Shown: positions 10,716 through 23,285, counted from the first letter of the stretch. The stretch is 64,000 nucleotides of DNA from Rhabdophis nuchalis (GCA_039707465.1 CM077644.1:83131875-83195874), one strand, 5' to 3'. The notes: generated from the letters alone by a model not told the origin. Translations and numbers: made by a program.

Positions 10716-12434
10716 GAAATGAGAATAAAAGTATGAAAACTAAAAAGGAAGGACCCCCCCCCCCCAATGCAATTAATTGCCCTAAGTTAAATTTTATATC
10801 TTTAGGGCTTTTGATATGTATATGTATATATGATTTTTTAAATATAACTTTCAATAACATTAATTGCATTTCATTGCAATTGTTCATGTGTAGTAAGACA
10901 TAAGTAAAATCAGGTCTTGGTAATTGAAGCCATATATTTGTTTTAATCCCTTGGCAATAATGAAAGTGCATGACTCCGTTTCCATTAACCAGCTGTCAAT
11001 CTCTATGGAGAAGGTATGTAATTCAGAAGACTGAAAATATTAAACTTTGTTTCAAAAGCAAATTAATATATGTAATTACTTTATTCCGTGATATAATGCT
11101 TTTAGGACATTGAAAAATGTTTTATTAGTACAGCATTATTCTAGTAAAAATTGATTGACATTAATAAGAATTTATTTCTGGGACTGAACTCCTTATATTA
11201 TTTCTTAAAAACATTACCATCTGGAATTGAGGAATGTGGCATTTTTTTGTTCCCATATCAATATCCAAAAAATACATTTACATTGGCATGTAAGAAGCAA
11301 AAGTTACATGGGGATATAAGACTGCATTATGGAAAGTGACCCTAAAATACAGATACAAAAAAATATGATGGATGATTCCATCCACATCTGTTAGCATGAA
11401 ACTTGTTGAAAGCTTCTTTAATAGTAGCCTTATTTTTCTAATCCCAAGGTTCAGACTCAGTTCTTGGCTATATACACTCCACCATATACGCACTCCACAA
11501 ATAGATGCAAATTATAAATACGTCTGTGAGGGGGGAAACTATGAAAACAAACAAACCCAAGAAAGGGATGTTGCAAAACTTTTCAGTGATTTTCAAGCAT
11601 ACTGCTGATTGAATTCATTTATGGAAGGAGGAAGAGAAGGAAAAGGAAGTTTTGTCCTCTTTGCTTTTACAATTTTTGACTGAAATTCTTTCCTGAAGAA
11701 GAGGGAACAATATCCAGGTGATGACATTATTTTGAGATCCTATAGTACTTTTTTCTATGAATATCCCTCAAAGAAGCTGCACCTGTCAGTTTATCGCGAT
11801 CATCTGAGAACTGTTAAGCGGAAGTACTTCACATTCACAAGTCTGGGCTAACAGCATGGCCAAGAAGAGCACAGTATGGATTATAAGCTAATAACAATGT
11901 GATGTGGAGCCTAGTTAAAAATACTGCCATCAATACTATGGCTTTACTCGTATCTGCAGTCCTCTTGAGAAGAATTACACTTTATATTTGGAACGGAAGC
12001 TGAAACTTCTATATTGCACCTTCAATTCTAGAGGCTGTTCTATAAATTTATAATTAAACTGGGAGAGAATAAGTATTCCTAAAAGAGATATTTTAAGAAC
12101 ACGAAAGAATACTTTAAAAAGATATTAAAAGAAATATTTAATGGAAACAATTTCCTCCTTACCAAGAATGTAAGAATCAATAGTACAGTTGTGTCAGTAC
12201 TTTGGAAAAGGGAACTGTGCCAAATCTTTTTGAAAGGACAGTTTCTGGACATTTTGAGGCCTAGCGGAGCAGTTAAGATGGCTCAAATTTGCTGTAGCCT
12301 TTCAGAGGACATTTGTGCTGCAATAATTTGTCACAGGACTGAATTTCTGAATATCAGTTACTGATCAGCCCTGCTGTGACCAGTGCTGGTATAATCAATA
12401 TAGCTTCAACATGCTGCCTGGGCCAGCTTTAGCA
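10716..12434. other. AT-rich DNA without recognised genes
   Basis: No supported gene or repeat apart from a C13 homopolymer at about 10753-10765. Frames such as 10684-10971 and 11278-11493 look like chance. A short stretch near 11725-11840 is open and mixed in composition, but no family is recognised. Confidence 0.45.
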
Positions 12435-12780
12435 GGTAAAGGTAAAGGTTCCCCTTGCATATATGTGCTAGTTGTTCCCGACTATAGGGGGCAGTGCTCA
12501 TCTCCGTTTCAAAGCCGAAGAGCAAGTGCTGTCTGAAGATGTCTCCATGGGCATGACTAAATGCCGAAGGTGCACGGAACACTTTTATCTTACCACCAAA
12601 GATGGTGCCTATTTTTCTACTTGCATTTTTATGTGCTTTCGAACTGCTAGGTTGGCAGAAGCTGGGACAAGTAATGGGAGCTCACTCTGTTACGCAGTGC
12701 TAGGGAATGCAAACCAGTGAACTACCGACTTTTCTGATTGACAAGCTCAGCCTCTTAGCCACTGAGCCACTGCATCCCAC
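12435..12780 (-). mobile_element. tRNA-derived SINE
   Basis: It starts at the left with the GGTAAAGGTAAAGG tail and ends at the right with the tRNA-like head (minus strand, CTCAGTGGCTAAGAGGCTG). About 12472-12720 reads through as a spurious frame. It lacks part of the CCGTGGTCATGTGGCC segment seen in other copies. No clear target duplication was found. Confidence 0.82.
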
Positions 12781-14302
12781 TGCATCAGCAGAGATGTTGC
12801 TAAATTCTTAGGAAGGGCACATACAGAGATTGCTGAAAGAGCTGGATATGCCACTAGAGTGGCTTGTATGATCATTATTCTCAATCCCGTGATTGTTAAT
12901 ATGCAATTCTCATTCTCATCCTAGGATGCGTGGGAAAATTCAGTAAATGGAACAAATCAGATACGCAGTTATACTATTACTAGATTATACTATTACAATT
13001 TTTTCAGTGATTTTAATTAGTCGAACAGCGACTCATATCTTAGTTTGTGGATTGTGACAAAGAAGGAGCAAAAAGCTATGAGAACAAGACTTTTGCATGT
13101 AAATAACTCTTTGTGCCTGGAATGTGGATGAGGATGGGGAAACCATGTTAGCAGGCTGATTCAGTTACGGTCTAAAGAAAGTTTACAGGACAAAAAGGTG
13201 GTGCTCTTCAGCCCAATAAAAGGAGTCAGCAAGTCTGCTGAGTTCAACTAAAATCATGATGTTTTTTAAAATTTACCAGTAGCATCTGGAACACAAAGAT
13301 TTGCTGAAAGTTTTATCCTATTTATTTATCACCTAAACTAAGGCAATGAGAGAATCAAAATTTGAATCTGCCTTTGGGAATTATATATAGGCGATGCAAA
13401 GCTGGTCAACTGACTGCCAGAGGGTTAAAAAATATTTTGTGAAGATTGTAAGAAAATATGGAGTCTATTCCATAGGAAAATACTTTAGGCAACAAATTAG
13501 AAATTTTATCTTTACCCATGCATATGTGATTCACTATTATAGCAAAGCACCAGGCCTAGGATGGTAGACAGCTACGTTGATTTCAATTTTTTTTTTTAGT
13601 GTCGATTTGCCAGAGAAGGTTGAGAATTTTTTTAAAAAAAATCCATATATTCTGCTATGTATTTTTCCAGTAAACACAATTTTGCCCACAATATGCATAA
13701 TGCTGCACACTGCTTTAATTAATATGGTGTATTTTGTTTCTTAATTTCATTAGGCCAAGAGCTTTATGTGAGAAAATATTTCCCCAAAATGCAACTTTTA
13801 AAAACCAAATTGGGGAAGTATTTCATAGAATGGATAGAAGTGCTAGTTTCAAAGGATAATGGGAGTTTTGATTTGTCTATTCTTTGGAAAAGTGAAATTG
13901 AGCAAATTCAAGATGGGAAAAAGGAAATATTTCTGGAAAAATATTTGATTGTATAAATATGACCAAGACAATGTATATTGTTTCAACAATTTGCAGTCCA
14001 TTGTTAAGAGGAGCAGGGGCTGTATTGTCTAATTTTATATTCCACTATTTTCAAGGATCATCCTAGACAGCAATGTATCCATTTCATGCAATGTATCTAT
14101 TTTTTTTCCAGATCAACGATAGATAGGTAACACTATGACTTGATAATGGAGAGAAGGCCTTTCTTTGTTTTCAAACTGGTGCTTTTAATGCAATGAAGTT
14201 TGCAATTCAAAGCTGAATAAATTGCTCATTAAGGGATTGTTTTTAATCATTTAAGAAAGATCAGATTATGGTTGTTGAGAGTATGAAACCAGCGTATCTG
14301 GT
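12781..14302. other. AT-rich DNA without recognised genes
   Basis: No supported feature. The Lys-rich frame to 13956 follows an acceptor-like TTTCATTAG ending at 13754 and runs to a TAA. However, it has no recognisable domain and could well be chance. Confidence 0.4.
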
Positions 14303-14498
14303 TATTAATCAAAATCTTTTTCAATATTGACATATTTACTTTATCAGAACTTCATTTTTCAGTATAAGAAAACAACGTATACATGGAGTATCTGGAAGGG
14401 AGAACAAGATACTAGACAAAACCAGGCTGAAATACTTTTCCCCCACTACAGGTTGTCCTTGACTTACAACAGTTTGGTTAGTGACTGTTCAAAGTTAC
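14303..14498. repeat. Inverted duplicate of 9331-9524, copy B
   Basis: The reverse complement of this segment matches 9331-9524 with few differences. Its right part (14448 onward) runs on into a longer MITE-like repeat, whereas copy A keeps only the end of that repeat. Confidence 0.85.
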
Positions 14499-14815
14499 CA
14501 CAGCACTGAAAAAGTGATTTTCACACTTAGGATGGTTGCAGCATCTCCACTGTCCTGTGATCAAAGTTCTATTGCTTGGCAACTGACTCATATTTATGAC
14601 AGTTGTAGTGTCCTGGGGTCTTGTGATCACTTTTGGTAAACTTCTGAGAAGCAAAGTCAATGGAGAAGCCAGATTTACTCAACAACCGTGTTACTAACTT
14701 AACAAGTGCAGTGATTCAGTTAACAACTGTGGCAAGAAAGTTCATAAAATGGGGCAAAACTCACTTAACAAATGTCTCACTCAGCAACAGAAATTTTGGG
14801 CTCAATTGTAAGTTG
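14448..14815 (+). repeat. MITE-like interspersed repeat, long copy
   Basis: It begins ACAGGTTGTCCTTGACTTAC after a TA and ends near TTTTGGGCTCAATTGT. Internally it has repeated TTAACAA/TTAAGTG-type motifs. Related copies are at 26191-26423 and, interrupted, at 41610-43225. Flanking TA and similar inward-facing ends suggest a TA-targeting DNA element, but the class is uncertain. Confidence 0.6.
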
Positions 14816-17800
14816 TATTACAATTACCTTATGCCTAAAATGTTTTGTGTATGGTACAAAACATTGAGTTAACTTTGGTAGCAGTTCAGTGAAATAACGT
14901 ATCTTTGATATTGTTTTGGGAAAAGATTCACTTTAAGAACCATACAGTATTTGTTTGTAGAGGGATTTCTTCTCTAATTAAATTAAGCTGTTTAGGATGA
15001 CTGTTACTTGGGAGTGTAATATCAAACATGCCAAAGGAGATTGGTGATTCCATTAAAAATGTGTGGATTTCAAGTTATACTGTTTCATCCTAGGCATTTG
15101 TTTAGTTGCATTCGTCTGTTCTGATTGTCCTATGTCAGTAAGTGTGTAAATGTTGCTGAAACATAGTCGCTTATCGACAATGGTTTCTCTCTGATCTCAC
15201 TTTAAAAAGGGCAAATATCTGGAATCCTTTCCCATTAAAATGTATTCGATCATGTGAAAAACAATTAATATGATTATTCACATATATAATTACTTTCTCT
15301 TCCCATCAGAAGAATTACAACTTGGCAGCAACCTTTGGAAAGATCTGGTGGCTGCACCCTGTTCTTTAGAGAAGATTTGAAGAGCTATAAACTCGGTTTC
15401 TGCAGTCCTGCTTTCAGCTTGGTCCAGACAAGATTATCTCATTTAATGTTCTAGCTATTTGTTCACTGGCAGACAGATGTGTCACCTATGCCAACTGGTT
15501 AAGTAAGAAGCCTGTCTTCTCCCACCATCCTGGACAAATAAAGGGGAAGAGGAGGGTTCATGTTATGAGGCCTTTTCTTTTTCTTCCTGCCACAAAACAA
15601 TTTATTTCAGTTTCCTCTTCTCTGTTGGAAAAGTTCTTCCCCCTTTGAGCCCCAAGTTTTATTTGCAGGTATGAGACAAGGGAGACAAGTAGTAGATCAT
15701 AACTGGAAGTTTGTGTGCTCAGCTTTTTGAAAAAGCTGAAAGAAGAACTGGCTCCTAGACTGAAGAAATTCATCATGACTTTTTATGTGCACCATGTTCC
15801 ATTTTATGCACTCGACCATGACATTTCCATAATAGCTAATTAGTTTTTTTTTAAAGAAAAGAATATGTCCATTTAAACAGCTGCCCAACAGCAATTCTAA
15901 TCAGCTAAGAATTAGAACACAAGAAAAAGAAATGAATCATAATATTCATTTAATAGCAATTGAGAAAGCAACAGTTGTCTTCCTAACAATAATCCCACAA
16001 GCCCCCTTAACCTTCTGATTCCCCATGCCTGGGAAAACAGCCTTATGTTTTTAATGTTTTCTGGAATACCAGCAGAGTTGGGGCCAACCAAATCTCAGGG
16101 GTATGGAGTTTCAAAGAGCAGACACTGCAATAGTTTATTAGTCATTCTTTGTTACAACATAGCCCTTTACAATAACCTGCCTGGTTATTGTGGTATAATA
16201 TTTCCCGAGAAAGTCATTCAAATAGAATGAAAAATTAATTACTCTTTCATACCGAACTCTTAGCGACTTCCCAGAAGTCCATGCTGTTTTCGTGATAGCT
16301 GTACAGAAGTGTTTTATCAACACCTTCTTTGGGGACATCTTTTTGACAGTTTAACCTACTGCTCATGAATTTTTGGATGGTTTTCCTGAACTGCTTAGCT
16401 TTTCAAGATGAGCTGGGGTCAGTTAGATAATGCTGTCCAGCTGGAGAGAGATAATGAGGATGGTGCCAGTCTGGGAATGCACCTTAAAAGGAATAAGAAA
16501 CGAGAATGGATGATGTTGATGTCACTACAGATTTTGATACTTCTCTTTGATACAAAGATTGGTTGATTTCTTGCAGATGTTTATTTCATTACCAGACTAG
16601 GTAATGAAACATCTGTAGGAAAATAACCATATCCATAGAACCCAAGAACAGCTCAGCCTGAACTACACACATTCTCTATAATGGGAACTTGCATTTTTAA
16701 TCACACTCCCAAACACATACATATTTTTGTTTTAAATATCAGTTCTCATTCTTTGAGAACAAAATTGAGGTGCTTCTTATCATTATTCTTTTGGTACATA
16801 GATGTATGTTTCTTTGTATATATGGATATGAATTTATATATATTTTTAGGAAGGACCAATGCATGCATTTCAAGTAGAGAGCCCTGTCTACCGCTGTGGG
16901 TTAGAGATACCAATATTGTATTCATATATCTTTTTGCATTAATTGTTGGAATAAATTACAATTTAGATTTTCCACGTTAGAAATGAGAGCCATAAAACAA
17001 ACAAATCAATAAATACTGAATCGGGCTTTTCATATTTCATTAGGTCCTGGCTGATTTTCCAACATGATTAACAAAGGCTGTAACAATCCAAAGAATACGC
17101 ATTATTCTCCAGGTACTTGCAATCAATAGGATAACTTTAGAGTATGATTTCAATTTGGTCTGGCATTTGTAATACCTTCTGCTTATTAAGCCAAGCACAC
17201 TATGTAATTATTACCAGTTTTTTGCAACAGTTGTATGTGACAGGATCTAATAACCTTAAGGCATTTCAGTTTCAAAAAAATAACCCACACATGTGTACAC
17301 ACACACACACACACAGAGCAGGTTTGGGAAAGAATCAGAGCTATAATAGGACATAAAGAAAACCTTTATATTGCAACCAAATTTCCCGTGGTCTGCCAGA
17401 TACTCTGTTTTAAATGTTCAGTTGAGGAGTGAATCTCCCAAGAACATGCAGCCAAACTCTAGCTGCAGCATATCTCATGAAAACCCCTAGTGCTTTTCAT
17501 CAGGAAATGAGATCAGCTACCAACAGCCTTATGGATAAAGATTATAAGGCAGAGAAAATGTAAAACACACTGCAAACGTTGTACAATCTCAACTCAGCTG
17601 TAGGTGCATGGCCATGAATAAGATATAATAAGAACCAGTATTGTAACAATAGGAATCTTCCTATTGTCAAATCTTCCCTAACCAAGTTTTGGTTTGGGTT
17701 ATTTTATTATTATTATTTTTGGATAACTGGCAATGCAACTAAATGAAATATTACTTAGACTCCAAATTTGAAGGGTTTGAAATTAGATGCAGATTTCTTA

Positions 17801-18189
17801 ACTCTTGATAATACATTTCCATTTTAATCCCATATCCTATCTCCACAGCATATTATCCTCTATAAAACTTGTTTTCCACCTTCAGTATTCATTGACATTT
17901 GCCAGCAGTGTTGGTAGAAAGCATAATGAAGAGATAGTAAATCAGAACAGTTATTTTCCAATTAAGCTGCTATCATTTTTCATGTTTATGATGTCATAAT
18001 TTATGTTAGTTTAGCTTCTTTTAATGAAAGTCGCTCTCTAACAGATAATTCCCCAACATTCCAGATGTATTCATTTGATTTCTGTTTGTAGCTGACTCCT
18101 AAACAGTTGCTGGCCACAGGTTATCCTGTAGTACACCTCATTCTTGTTTATTTTTGTTTCTATGTTATTTAATCATTTATTACCAATTG
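14816..18189. other. Mostly unassigned AT-rich DNA
   Basis: No supported gene. A hairpin at 16569-16622 and a short (AC)n run at about 17296-17315 are the only structures that stand out. The 61-99-codon frames here show no domain. Confidence 0.4.
16569..16622. repeat. Imperfect hairpin, possible repeat fragment
   Basis: The left arm (16569-16593, ...GATGTTTATTTCATTACC) pairs with the right arm (16600-16622, GGTAATGAAACATCTGTAGG) with a small bulge. The phrase CATTACC..ACTAG.TAA also occurs near 59601, so it may belong to a dispersed repeat. Confidence 0.5.
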
Positions 18190-18425
18190 AGCAGTGCAGT
18201 GGCCTAAAGATGAAGATGCTTGTCTCCCACTCGGAAAGTTGAGAGTTCAATCCTAGGCAACAACATATGTTTTTTTTATTAAGGCGCAAAGAGAAAATAT
18301 CTGCTGTGAACGTTGCTATAGGTGTCAGGAAGGGCATCCAGGCAGTAAATGCTCAGCTCCATCCAGTCAGCCCAATTTCACCCCAAATCAAGGGATTAGG
18401 GTTGTAAATCCATGTTAAATCACTA
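18190..18425 (+). mobile_element. Sauria-type tRNA SINE with RTE-like tail
   Basis: The tRNA-like head has an A-box-like GTGGCCTAAAGATGAAG and a B-box-like GAGTTCAATCCTAGG (about 18243-18257). The tail contains GTGTCAGGAAGGGCATCCAG, a motif shared with RTE-type LINE 3' ends. The layout resembles Sauria SINEs of squamates; that name is from family knowledge, not a search. Confidence 0.65.
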
Positions 18426-19199
18426 TCTCCCAGTGAAAAATGAAGATAGAAAGAATGCTAATCACATCATTCTGACTTCTAGTTCTTGAGAACAGAAGGT
18501 TTATTCAAGCCTCAATCTTCAAAGGAGATTGAGATGCATGCTACTCTGTTCTAGTATTCAGTAAATCATGTTTCATGGGTTAGTATGCTGTGCATTTTCA
18601 ACCAATTGTGCTTATTCTTTCCATGAAGGTGAAGTAAACCATAGGTTTTGTGATGTGAGATATTTTTTGCATTTGTTACATGTAACAAAAATGATCACAA
18701 AATCATAAAATTCTCCTGTCTGCTCAAGAAGAGGCAGATATGTGTCTCAGCCTAAGGAGGAGTCACTTCCTGCCCAAAGTTAGTCAGATCTTGATCCTGT
18801 CTCAATGTGTGCTGAGGCTAGATTGATCTGATTGGTACATCTGTCTAGTCAGCATGGTTCTAGAATGACATCCACAGTGTGGCAACATTCCTCTGGTACT
18901 CTCCTGTACTGTCCCAGCGTGCATTGTACCAATGATCCAGAATCTTTCTGCTCTGTCATATCTCTGGCTGCAAGAGAATTCTGGACTGCCAGATGTCCCG
19001 TTTCCAGTGCCACTGGCTTTGTCAGTGGTGATAAAGAACATTGGGTTGGATATGAAGCTGCTGGTTCACAGTTGGACAATGGCAACATTGAATAGCACTT
19101 GGCAGAATGCATGATTGATGATAGTTATGTCACTGCAACCATATCCCTCTGAGTTGTTGAGCAATAGGGAACAGCATTTGTCTTGGAAAAAAAATAAAT
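18426..19199. other. Unassigned; moderately GC-rich middle part
   Basis: No gene recognised. The stretch 18800-19115 is open in several frames on both strands, which argues against one real gene; it may be an unrecognised repeat. Confidence 0.4.
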
Positions 19200-20090
19200 C
19201 AGTTTATTCTTCCTAAAGAATGGATGAAACTAGACATAAGAAAATATGGAAACTGTTTAGAACAGAGTAAAAATAATTATATTACAAAAGGCGATAATGA
19301 TGGAAGAAGTATGTCAGAAATCCATATGTGACGGTGTTGCTTTGAAGAGTAAAACCGAAAAGTTACAAGGAAAAATAAATTGATAACAAGGAAATAATAA
19401 ATAGTGTGGAATATTAAAAAATGTAATACTGCAGGTATAGTTGGTGTAACTAGACATATTTAAAATATGGTTGCTTATGCAGTGCTGAATGATTTGTTTA
19501 ACATGTGTGAAGACCGAAATAATGCCTGTTGATTGGATGAATGCAACCATTGTTCCTTTATTTAAAAAGAAAGTTAACAAGCATGGATTCTAAAGCCATA
19601 GAGAGATTAGTTTATTAAACATGCCTAGGAAAGTGTTTGGAAGAATTTTTACTTAAAGGTCATGACAAATAACCATGGGTTTAGCTTGAGAAGTAAAGTA
19701 TGGTTGCAAATCAGACTTTGGCTCTAAATGTATGAATTTCTCAAATTTATTGCAAACTTGCGAGTTGAAGGACCTCGAAGAAACAAAATTATACAACATT
19801 TTGCTCAAATATAGATTGAAGATTGCTGAAAATGTATCGGAATAAATATAAGGGTTTGTGAATAGTTAAATAGAAAGACGGGAATGTCACAAATTGGTGA
19901 TGTCTTCCTATTTGTTTATTTATGAATGTATGCATAAGCAATACATGTGTTGACGTTACAGGTATGTCAGCCAGATCCATGATTATGCATGTAGGTTTTC
20001 TATGCATATGATACTGTGTTGTTTATTTATGAAGCAATGACAAAGGCTGTAAACCTGGGTGTATTTCTATCATAAGATTTACTCTTTAAT
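19200..20090 (+). pseudogene. Eroded LINE reverse transcriptase (RTE/Perere-like)
   Basis: Joining frames by eye gives recognisable reverse transcriptase blocks in the right order. They are a segment like NTAGIVGVTRHI (about 19425-19462), then DWMNATIVPLFKKK (about 19530-19572), then REISLLNMPRKVFGRIF (about 19600-19652), then a weak SQIGDVFLFVYLWM (about 19890-19930), then FYAYDTVLF (about 19998-20024). The catalytic YADD box reads YAYD at 20001-20012, so the second Asp position of the motif is altered. Many stops and frame changes interrupt it. The block wording fits RTE- or Perere-type LINEs better than CR1, L2 or L1. It is a dead remnant. Confidence 0.5.
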
Positions 20091-20395
20091 TTCAAGCATG
20101 TTATAAATTTTTCAGTTGTCTCATTCTCAGAAAACAAATCTTCTATAGTTTTTTTTAAAAATGGCACACTTTTTAAAATGAGACTGTCACTATTCCACTA
20201 ACACCAAAAGGCCACTATTCCTTAATAGCTGCTCAGTAATGCTGCAGTTGGTTTTCTATCTTGTGATGATTCCCTATGGTTTGTGCAGCAAAACATTTTC
20301 TTGTTTTAAAAAGCTGTAGTAGCTTGTACAAGTTGTAGTAGTTGCCAAACCTTAATCTTCTGCAAACAACTTAGTCTTCTGCATGCCATTTTTGC
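20091..20395. other. Unassigned DNA
   Basis: Nothing supported is seen between the eroded reverse transcriptase and the L1 fragment. A short duplication of AGCTTGTACAAGTTGTAGTAG type occurs near 20325-20345. Confidence 0.4.
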
Positions 20396-21427
20396 TGCTC
20401 CTTATATCTAGAATGTATCTGCATGTATGTATACCAATTCATTTCCATTCCTTCTTGTTTTAGTTCCTGAATAGATTTGAGATCACCTTTTGCATTTAAT
20501 AACTCAGAATATCTGATTGTTCGCTCCATTTTATATATTATTGCATATGAGAATGCTTCAGTAGTTGATACCCAGACTGGTATTTTAAGATAATGCTGCC
20601 TCTTAATCTTTTCCCAGTTTAAAATGAGGGACTCTCTTATATAGTGTCTTCTAAAGTAACCATGTTCCCTGGCACTCTTATATCAACAGAGATGCATGTC
20701 AGCCCATTAGTATGTCATGTCCTCCTAATTCTAAGAGCCTAGTATTTCTTAACGTTATCCAATCTTTCATCCACATCAAATTTGTTGCTTGATAATATAA
20801 TTCCCAATCAGGTAGCCCCATACCTCCCCTTATTTTAGCATCTTGTAAGTTTTTTAGCTTTATTCTTGCTTTCCCCCCCTGCCATATAAACTTTGAGACC
20901 ATTTTGTTTAAATCTTCAAAGTAATCCTTGCCCAATCTAATTGGGATTGTCTGAAATAGATATAAAACCTTTGGTAAAATATTCATTTTTATTGTGGCTA
21001 TTCTCCCTATCAGTGATAATTGTAAGTTCTGCCATTTCGTTAAGTCTGCTGTTATTTATTGTTTAAGTTTAGAATAGTTGTCCTCTTTTAATATACTACA
21101 TCAGACGTCAAGTAAATTCCTAAATATTTAACCCTGCTCATGACTTGAATTTTCAAAATTCCTTAGTTTTCCTTTCTGTCTTGTTAACATATTACTTGTC
21201 AGTATTTTAGTTTTATCTTTATTTATTTTCAAGCCTGCTACTTTTCCATAATCCTCAATTTTTTCTATCAATTTAGGTGCAGTTTCAAGAGGTTCTTCAA
21301 GAATAAAGATTAAGTCATCTGCAAATGCTTGTAATTTGTATTGTTCTTTCCTGATTGTCATTCCCTTTATTCCTTCATCTTCTGAGGGCAGATACATTGA
21401 TTCAGCAGATGCCCAATATCCTCCCAA
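20396..21427 (-). pseudogene. L1 LINE ORF2 fragment
   Basis: The minus-strand frame 21128-21427 carries the reverse transcriptase core: KLQAFADDLIFILEEP (the FADD catalytic box) and GLKINKDKTKIL. After a gap with frame changes, 20699-20986 gives MNILPKVLYLFQTIPI, FIWQGGKARI and GMGLPDWELYYQATNL. These are typical of the L1 ORF2 region after the reverse transcriptase. Traces continue to about 20396. The 5' part (endonuclease, early reverse transcriptase and ORF1) and the poly-A end are missing. It lies in an older, decayed setting and cannot be functional. Confidence 0.85.
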
Positions 21428-21831
21428 GACTTTGGGTTTATGTCAATGTTCAAATTATTTGGACATATTACCTCAGGATCTATCAAAAATAACACCTGTT
21501 CATAACTTGGTAGCACATCTTATCAAAGACCTGTTCATAATTTTAAAGAGTGGAATCTCTGCCCAGAGTACTTTTCAGGAAGACAGAGTGTCTAGCAGAC
21601 AATATCTGATATGATGGACTGTATTTGGTAAATATCTTGGGAACTCAGTTTCTTTATTCATGAGAATATTGCTCTTAGGCAGCTTTGGTCCCTACGTCTT
21701 GGCAAATGGTGGATTAGGTAGTTCATGTTGCCCTTATCTGATCACAGATAAAAGGCAAGACAGAGGGACTAATCATAACAACGACGCACTCTGCATGTGG
21801 AAATATATTCAAATAGCCTCCACTAGTTAAA
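21428..21831. other. Unassigned DNA
   Basis: No clear repeat or gene is seen between the L1 breakpoint and the CR1 end. Confidence 0.4.
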
Positions 21832-22152
21832 TAATGTTCCAATATCTCAGGGGCTGCCACAAAGAAGAGGGAGTCAAACTATTCTCCAAAGAGGATAGGA
21901 CAAGAATCAATGGGTGGAAGCTAATCAAGGAGAGAAGCAACTTAGAATTGAAGAGAAATTTCCTGAAAGTTAGAACAATTAATCAGTGGAACAGCTTGTC
22001 TCCAGAAGTTGTGAATGCTCCAACACTGGAAATTTTTAACAAGATGTTAGATAACCCTTTGTCTGAAGTGGTGCAGGGTTTCCTGACTGGGCAGGGGGTT
22101 GGACTAGAAGACCTCCAAGGTCCCTTCCAATTCTGTTATTCTGTATTCTGTA
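21832..22152 (+). mobile_element. CR1 LINE 3' end, 5'-truncated
   Basis: Frame 21834-22220 begins MFQYLRGCHKEEGVKLFSKE and continues with the RTINQWNSLSPEVVNAPTLE block. The stop codon seen in the 34.3-kb copy (after LSEMV) is lost, so the frame reads through the 3' UTR. The tail shows ATTCTGT repeats near 22135-22152. A two-codon deletion after LFSK removes the usual AP residues. Confidence 0.85.
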
Positions 22153-23204
22153 ATGTTTTCTGCACATATATTTCTTGTATGTGCAAACAGAAAACCGTGT
22201 CTACACCACAAACTTCATAAAAATTTTCAGCAGTGTCACCTCAGGTGAAATGGTCATCTTGAGGATTAACTTAACAAATATATGAAATAAGGGTGTAAGA
22301 AAAGTAATGAGAAAGTGAAGTGAATGGGTCAAGAAGAAAGGGAAAACTGAGAAAGTCATAGCTTGGAATTCCTAAAGTCCTCAAAAACAGAGATTCTCTT
22401 CATCCTACAACCAAACTATATATAGGGTCTGTGTCTATATAAACTTTAACTGTTTCTCTGTATATAATTTAATTCTCTAATTTTATATAAAAGTAATCGT
22501 CTGCAATTGCAGACTCTTCCCGGTCTTCTTCCCATTCAATGTATGCTGCTACTTCTTGAATAGTTAGAGAAGTTTTCTTTTTCAGCAATGCCTGGAAAAC
22601 TCAAAATGTTTAACAGTTTAATATAGCTCTTACATATTTTACAGCCCAATTCAACCAGCCTCCTACAAAAGTAATATAAAGAATTGTAGCATCTTATAGT
22701 ACAGCAGATATTTCATCTTTTCTGTGTGGAAAATAAGGTTTTTTACATACCATTCAATAAATGTCAAAGTTATTAATTTCCTGGCAGTGATAAACCAGCA
22801 ATTTTGAGGAGAGTTACCAGGAGTGATGAAAGTATCTATTATTCCTTCTCTTTTCCAGTGACCAATCTCTTAAAATTGTTCCACAGTCCTTTTCCAGCAA
22901 CCAAAATTAACATAGCTGACGTCCCAAAGTAGGTTGCCAGTAATTTGTAAATATACTGCAGAAAGCAGGAGACTTTATCTGAAAAGACCATGTTTACACA
23001 ACATATTTCATCAAATCTGTTAGGTTTTGATGCTAAACTTGAATACTGTTAACTTCAGTTTGTTGTTATGTTCAGGTTGGGGTGAACCAAATATGCTAGT
23101 TTCTGTAGTGCAATCTGGATAATAAATTAGAACATACCCATCTATCGGGCAAATATAGGGGTATATCAATAAGTCCATCTCTCATTTATTATTGAATATG
23201 CCAT
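22153..23204. other. Unassigned DNA with one possible coding trace
   Basis: No repeat was named with confidence. A minus-strand acidic frame at 22469-22591 is described separately. Minus-strand traces near 22690-22830 could be a decayed LINE ORF2 end. Confidence 0.35.
22469..22591 (-). other. Possible terminal exon or LINE C-terminus (unidentified)
   Basis: After an acceptor-like TTGAGTTTTCCAG (minus strand, ending at 22592) there is a 40-codon open stretch that ends in TAA. The peptide starts ALLKKKTSLTIQEV and ends in an acidic segment followed by FYIKLEN. Upstream on the same strand the frame contains stops, but loosely similar hydrophobic/Lys content suggests it might be the decayed C-terminus of an L1-type ORF2. 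No domain is recognised. Confidence 0.2.
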
Positions 23205-23285
23205 CTAGTTGGCTTTGTACCAAAGGCAAGACTGCAACTCATGGTCCCCAAGTTTCTAGCCTAGTGTCTTAACTATTATACCAAA
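23205..23285 (-). mobile_element. Second SINE family, short fragment
   Basis: It contains GGCTTTGTACCAAAGGCAAG, CAACTCATGGTC and TTTCTAGCC in the same order as the copies at 56365-56535 and 10500-10715. Only the tRNA-like half is present. Confidence 0.5.

Noticed and set aside
3389..12780. True tRNA genes at the tRNA-like heads
   Set aside because: The tRNA-like parts are eroded, continue into SINE bodies and occur as several similar dispersed copies.
13756..13956. Lys-rich frame after an acceptor-like TTTCATTAG
   Set aside because: No domain or codon signature; typical of chance frames in AT-rich DNA.
18802..19114. Overlapping open frames on both strands
   Set aside because: Four frames open at once in a region of mixed composition, with no recognisable motif.
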